Shown: positions 5,292 through 7,668 of the stretch, in pieces | How positions within the stretch are numbered: position 1 is the stretch's first letter | Layout: each line of letters opens with the position of its first letter | Assembly (NCBI GenBank): GCA_964517075.1 | Contig: CAZFAT010000364.1 | Span: 1 to 7,668, forward strand | Source of the DNA: CAZFAT01 sp964517075 | Lineage (GTDB): Bacteria > Acidobacteriota > Vicinamibacteria > Vicinamibacterales > SCN-69-37 | DNA length: 7,668 nucleotides | Reading direction: 5' to 3' | Position numbers and translations under genes: made by a program | The notes under the pieces: model-generated | What the model saw: only the letters and a program-made list of their open reading frames with translations | Told to the model about the DNA's origin: nothing | Database searches by the model: none

Positions 5292-7322
5292 GTGCGTCAC
5301 GCTCCACGTCCACTTGCCATAGTCGTGGCGGCGCTGCTCCTGTGGGCCGCGCCTGCCGCGGCGCAACTACAGGCCCATCTCGTCGCGAGCGGGTTCAACG
5401 CCCCCATTGCGTTCGTGCAGGATCCGTCCGACCCCTCCGTCCAGGTCGTGGTCGAGCAGGCCGGCCGCGTCCGCGTGCTCAGGAACGGTGTCGTTCAGCC
5501 CCAGGATTACCTCGACCTCACCCCGGTGGTGCAGTGCTGCGGCGAAATGGGCCTGCTGGGATTTGCGTTCGCCCCCGACTACGGCGCGACGGGGCGCGTC
5601 TACGTGAACTTCACGCGACGCCCGGACGGCCATACCGTGGTCGCGCGGTTCACGCGATCGGCCCAGGGCTCGCTGCAGGCCGATCCAGGCAGCCGCGTCG
5701 ATCTGGTCTGGCCGAATGGCCTGCCCTTCATCACCCAGCCGTTCACGAATCACAACGGCGGCAACCTCGCCTTCGGCCCCGACGGCTACCTCTACATCGG
5801 CATGGGCGACGGTGGCAGCGGCAGCGACCCGCTGAACCACGCCCAGAACCCGGGATCGCTGCTCGGCAAGATGCTGCGCATCGACGTGGCGGTGTCCGCC
5901 GCGGATCCCCAGGGGTACGACGTCCCTCCCGGCAATCCGTTCGTCGGACAGGCCGGCGTGCTTGGCGAGATCTGGTCGCTCGGCCTGAGAAATCCGTGGC
6001 GGTGGAGCTTCGACAGCCCGTCGCGCGGTGGCACGGGCGCGATGCTGATCGGCGACGTTGGGCAGAGCACCTGGGAGGAAGTGAGCTACGAGCCGCCGGG
6101 CCGTGGCGGCCGGAACTACGGCTGGCGGATTCGGGAAGGTGCTCACGACCACGTCACGGGCCCGGCGTTCTCGCCGCCGCTGGTCGATCCGGTTCACGAG
6201 TACTCACACGCCGTGGGCCGGTCCATCACGGGCGGGTTCGTGTACCGTGGCACCGCGCTCGGCCCCTCCTTTCGCGGGCGTTACTTCTTTGCCGACTTCG
6301 TCACGAGCCGCATCTGGTCGCTCGAGCTGAACGTGCAGGGCAACGGCGAGGCGACGGCGGGTTTGCTGATCGAACACACGAGTGACCTCGGACCCGCCGC
6401 CACGAACCCGTCGAGCTTCGGCGTCGATGCGAGCGGCGAGATCTACGTGGTGACGTATGGAGGGTCGATCTACCGGATTGGCTTCGCGGGCATCCCCCCT
6501 CCGCCGCCGGCGCCGCCCGCCCCGCCGCCCCCGCCGGACATCGCGCGCAGTGACAGCGACTTCGACGATGACGGGCGGCCCGATCTGTTGTGGCAGCACG
6601 ACAGCGGTTTCCTGCACGTCTGGTTCATGAATGGCGCGACGCGCGCGGGCGGCGATTTCCTGTCGCCGCTACGCGTCGACCCCACCTGGCAGATCGCCGA
6701 CGCCGACGACTTCAACGGCGACGGCCAGGCGGACCTCGTCTGGCAGCACTCGCCGACGGGCACGCTCTACCTCTGGCTGATGCAGGGCCGGCAGCTCGTC
6801 ACCGGCGTGCCGCTCGAACCCGGGTCGATCGATCCGGCCTGGCGCCTGGCGGCCACCGGCGACTTCAACCGCGACGGCAAAGCGGACCTGCTCTGGCAGG
6901 AACTGCCCAGCGGCCAGCTGATGGTCTGGCTGATGGACGGCGCCGTGCGCCAGTCCGTCGCGACGGTCACGCCCGGTCAGATCGATCCCGAATGGCGCAT
7001 CGCCGGCACGGCCGACCTGAACCAGGACGGCCACATCGACATTCTCTGGCAGCACATCGTCACGGGCGCCGTGATGGCGTGGCTCATGGACGGGACGTCG
7101 GTGGGCGAGGTCGCGCCGATCACGCCCGACAACAACGACCCGGCCTGGCGGCTGGCGGCCGTCGCCGACTTCGACAGCGACGGACTCGCCGACTTCGTCT
7201 GGCAGCATCAGACGTCGGGCCAGTTGACGATCTGGTTCATGAACGGCAGCGCGCGGATCCGGTCGGAGTCGCTGACTCCGTCCCAGGTCGATCCGGCGTG
7301 GAGGGTCGTCGGCGGAAAGTAG
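5292..7322 (+). CDS. Secreted PQQ-type sugar dehydrogenase fused to VCBS/FG-GAP-like repeats
   Basis: A 676-residue exported protein in three parts. Residues 1-24 are a Sec signal peptide (MRHAPRPL, then a hydrophobic stretch ending AAA before QLQA). Residues about 28-400 form a six-bladed propeller of the soluble glucose/aldose dehydrogenase family, which oxidises sugars with PQQ: NHNGGN (153-158, with the probable catalytic base His154), DGYLYIGMGDGG (164-175), GLRNPWRWSFD (231-241), GDVGQSTWEEV (254-264), NYGWRIREG (275-283) and GGFVYRG (314-320). Residues 401-415 are nearly all Pro and Ala, a linker. Residues 423-676 are five repeats of 50-51 residues with acidic DFNxDG loops. GTG 5292 is the start, with AAGGA five bases upstream. 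The enzyme probably acts in the periplasm or outside the cell; the repeat part may bind carbohydrate or a surface. The substrate is unknown, and some family members act on substrates other than glucose. Confidence 0.88.
   Translation: MRHAPRPLAIVVAALLLWAAPAAAQLQAHLVASGFNAPIAFVQDPSDPSVQVVVEQAGRVRVLRNGVVQPQDYLDLTPVVQCCGEMGLLGFAFAPDYGATGRVYVNFTRRPDGHTVVARFTRSAQGSLQADPGSRVDLVWPNGLPFITQPFTNHNGGNLAFGPDGYLYIGMGDGGSGSDPLNHAQNPGSLLGKMLRIDVAVSAADPQGYDVPPGNPFVGQAGVLGEIWSLGLRNPWRWSFDSPSRGGTGAMLIGDVGQSTWEEVSYEPPGRGGRNYGWRIREGAHDHVTGPAFSPPLVDPVHEYSHAVGRSITGGFVYRGTALGPSFRGRYFFADFVTSRIWSLELNVQGNGEATAGLLIEHTSDLGPAATNPSSFGVDASGEIYVVTYGGSIYRIGFAGIPPPPPAPPAPPPPPDIARSDSDFDDDGRPDLLWQHDSGFLHVWFMNGATRAGGDFLSPLRVDPTWQIADADDFNGDGQADLVWQHSPTGTLYLWLMQGRQLVTGVPLEPGSIDPAWRLAATGDFNRDGKADLLWQELPSGQLMVWLMDGAVRQSVATVTPGQIDPEWRIAGTADLNQDGHIDILWQHIVTGAVMAWLMDGTSVGEVAPITPDNNDPAWRLAAVADFDSDGLADFVWQHQTSGQLTIWFMNGSARIRSESLTPSQVDPAWRVVGGK
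6558..7319 (+). repeat. Five tandem repeats of about 153 bases encoding VCBS/FG-GAP-like units
   Basis: Within the sugar dehydrogenase gene, repeats begin at protein residues 423, 473, 524, 575 and 626, so the last four are exactly 51 codons apart. Each unit runs D-F-(N/D)-x-D-G-x-x-D-(L/I/F)-(L/V)-W-Q, then a T/S-G turn, then W-(L/F)-M-x-G, and ends (D)P-x-W-(R/Q). The DxDxDG-like loop resembles the calcium-binding loop of integrin-type FG-GAP/VCBS blades. Copies have diverged clearly at both protein and DNA level, so the array looks old rather than recently amplified. Confidence 0.85.
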
Positions 7323-7381
7323 CCGGACGCACGGCTCGCTCCCCGCTCAAGATCCGTCGCCGTGGCGCCGATGAACTGACC

Positions 7382-7668
7382 ATGCCCGCATCGCCGCAGG
7401 TCCGCATTGAGCGCGAGCCGGGCCTGTCCGCCCTCGTGCCGACGCTCACCATCCTGGCGAGCCTGACTCTGGCGGCATCCCCGCAGCAGGCTGTCTTCCG
7501 GTCGACCGTCGACCTCGTTCCGGTGTTCGCGACGATCACGGGCGCCGACGGCACCTACGCGACCGGGCTCTCGAAAGAAGACTTCACCGTCCTGGACAAC
7601 GGCAAACCTCAGGACATCGTGTCGTTCTCCGACGAAGCGCAGACCATCAGCGTGTCGGTCATCCTGGA
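7382..7668 (+). CDS. VWFA-related exported protein, N-terminal fragment
   Basis: The first 95 codons are present; the gene runs off the right edge. The N-terminus is polar (MPASPQVRIEREPG), followed by a hydrophobic stretch (about residues 15-32) that could be a signal peptide, though the positive charges are far from it. Mature sequence begins near PQQAVFRS. VDLVPVFATITGADG (43-57), GLSKEDFTVLDNG (62-74) and PQDIVSFSDE (76-85) match the opening of the VWFA-related domain family that is abundant in Acidobacteria, ahead of the VWA fold proper. SVSVIL at the edge would be the first VWA strand leading to the metal site, which is not visible. ATG 7382 has no strong ribosome site; GTG 7436 is an alternative. 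The gene follows the sugar dehydrogenase after 59 bases, in which I see no terminator. Function unknown. Confidence 0.7.
   Translation, partial: MPASPQVRIEREPGLSALVPTLTILASLTLAASPQQAVFRSTVDLVPVFATITGADGTYATGLSKEDFTVLDNGKPQDIVSFSDEAQTISVSVIL

Noticed and set aside
5367..6197. A 276-codon minus-strand open frame inside the sugar dehydrogenase gene.
   Set aside because: It is antisense to a protein with clear catalytic motifs and a signal peptide, and has no motif of its own.
6669..7208. A minus-strand frame with internally repetitive protein sequence opposite the VCBS-like repeats.
   Set aside because: The repetition only mirrors the sense-strand repeats.

Overview
The window is GC-rich and densely coded. 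Two divergent gene blocks meet at an intergenic region at 3622-3783. The host is most likely a high-GC Acidobacteriota bacterium, plausibly class Vicinamibacteria. The main pointers are the partial gene at the right end, which resembles the VWFA-related domain family common in Acidobacteria, the split (unfused) nuoC and nuoD, and an overall base composition near two-thirds GC by eye. The phylum is an inference from gene content, not a database result.

Left block (minus strand, read right to left): the first six genes of a respiratory complex I (NADH:quinone oxidoreductase) operon, in the order nuoA (3621-3253), nuoB (3212-2748), nuoC (2742-2125), nuoD (2132-945), nuoE (796-188) and nuoF (137 to beyond the left edge). 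The products form the start of the membrane arm (A), the quinone-reducing connecting module with cluster N2 (B, C, D) and the start of the NADH-oxidising module (E, F). Spacing is tight except for a structured, repeat-containing 148-base spacer between nuoD and nuoE. A sigma70-like promoter (TTGATT-17-TAGCAT on the minus strand) lies about 100 bases upstream of nuoA, and an inverted repeat overlaps its predicted transcription start. nuoA, nuoC and nuoD appear to start at GTG.

Right block (plus strand): a GT-B-like glycosyltransferase (3784-5082) whose stop overlaps the ATG of a small ThiS-family sulfur carrier (5076-5282). Nine bases later comes a secreted PQQ-type sugar dehydrogenase fused through a proline linker to five FG-GAP/VCBS-like repeats (5292-7322). 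The last gene, running off the right edge, is an exported VWFA-related protein (7382 onward). The first three genes look co-transcribed. No thiG, thiF or thiO is in view, so the role of the sulfur carrier here is open.

No RNA genes, CRISPR arrays or insertion sequences were seen. The points most worth a second look are the nuoD-nuoE spacer, whose terminal hairpin covers the nuoE ribosome binding site, the operator-like repeat at the nuo promoter, and the glycosyltransferase/ThiS/sugar-dehydrogenase cluster, in which the ThiS carries two residues beyond its diglycine.
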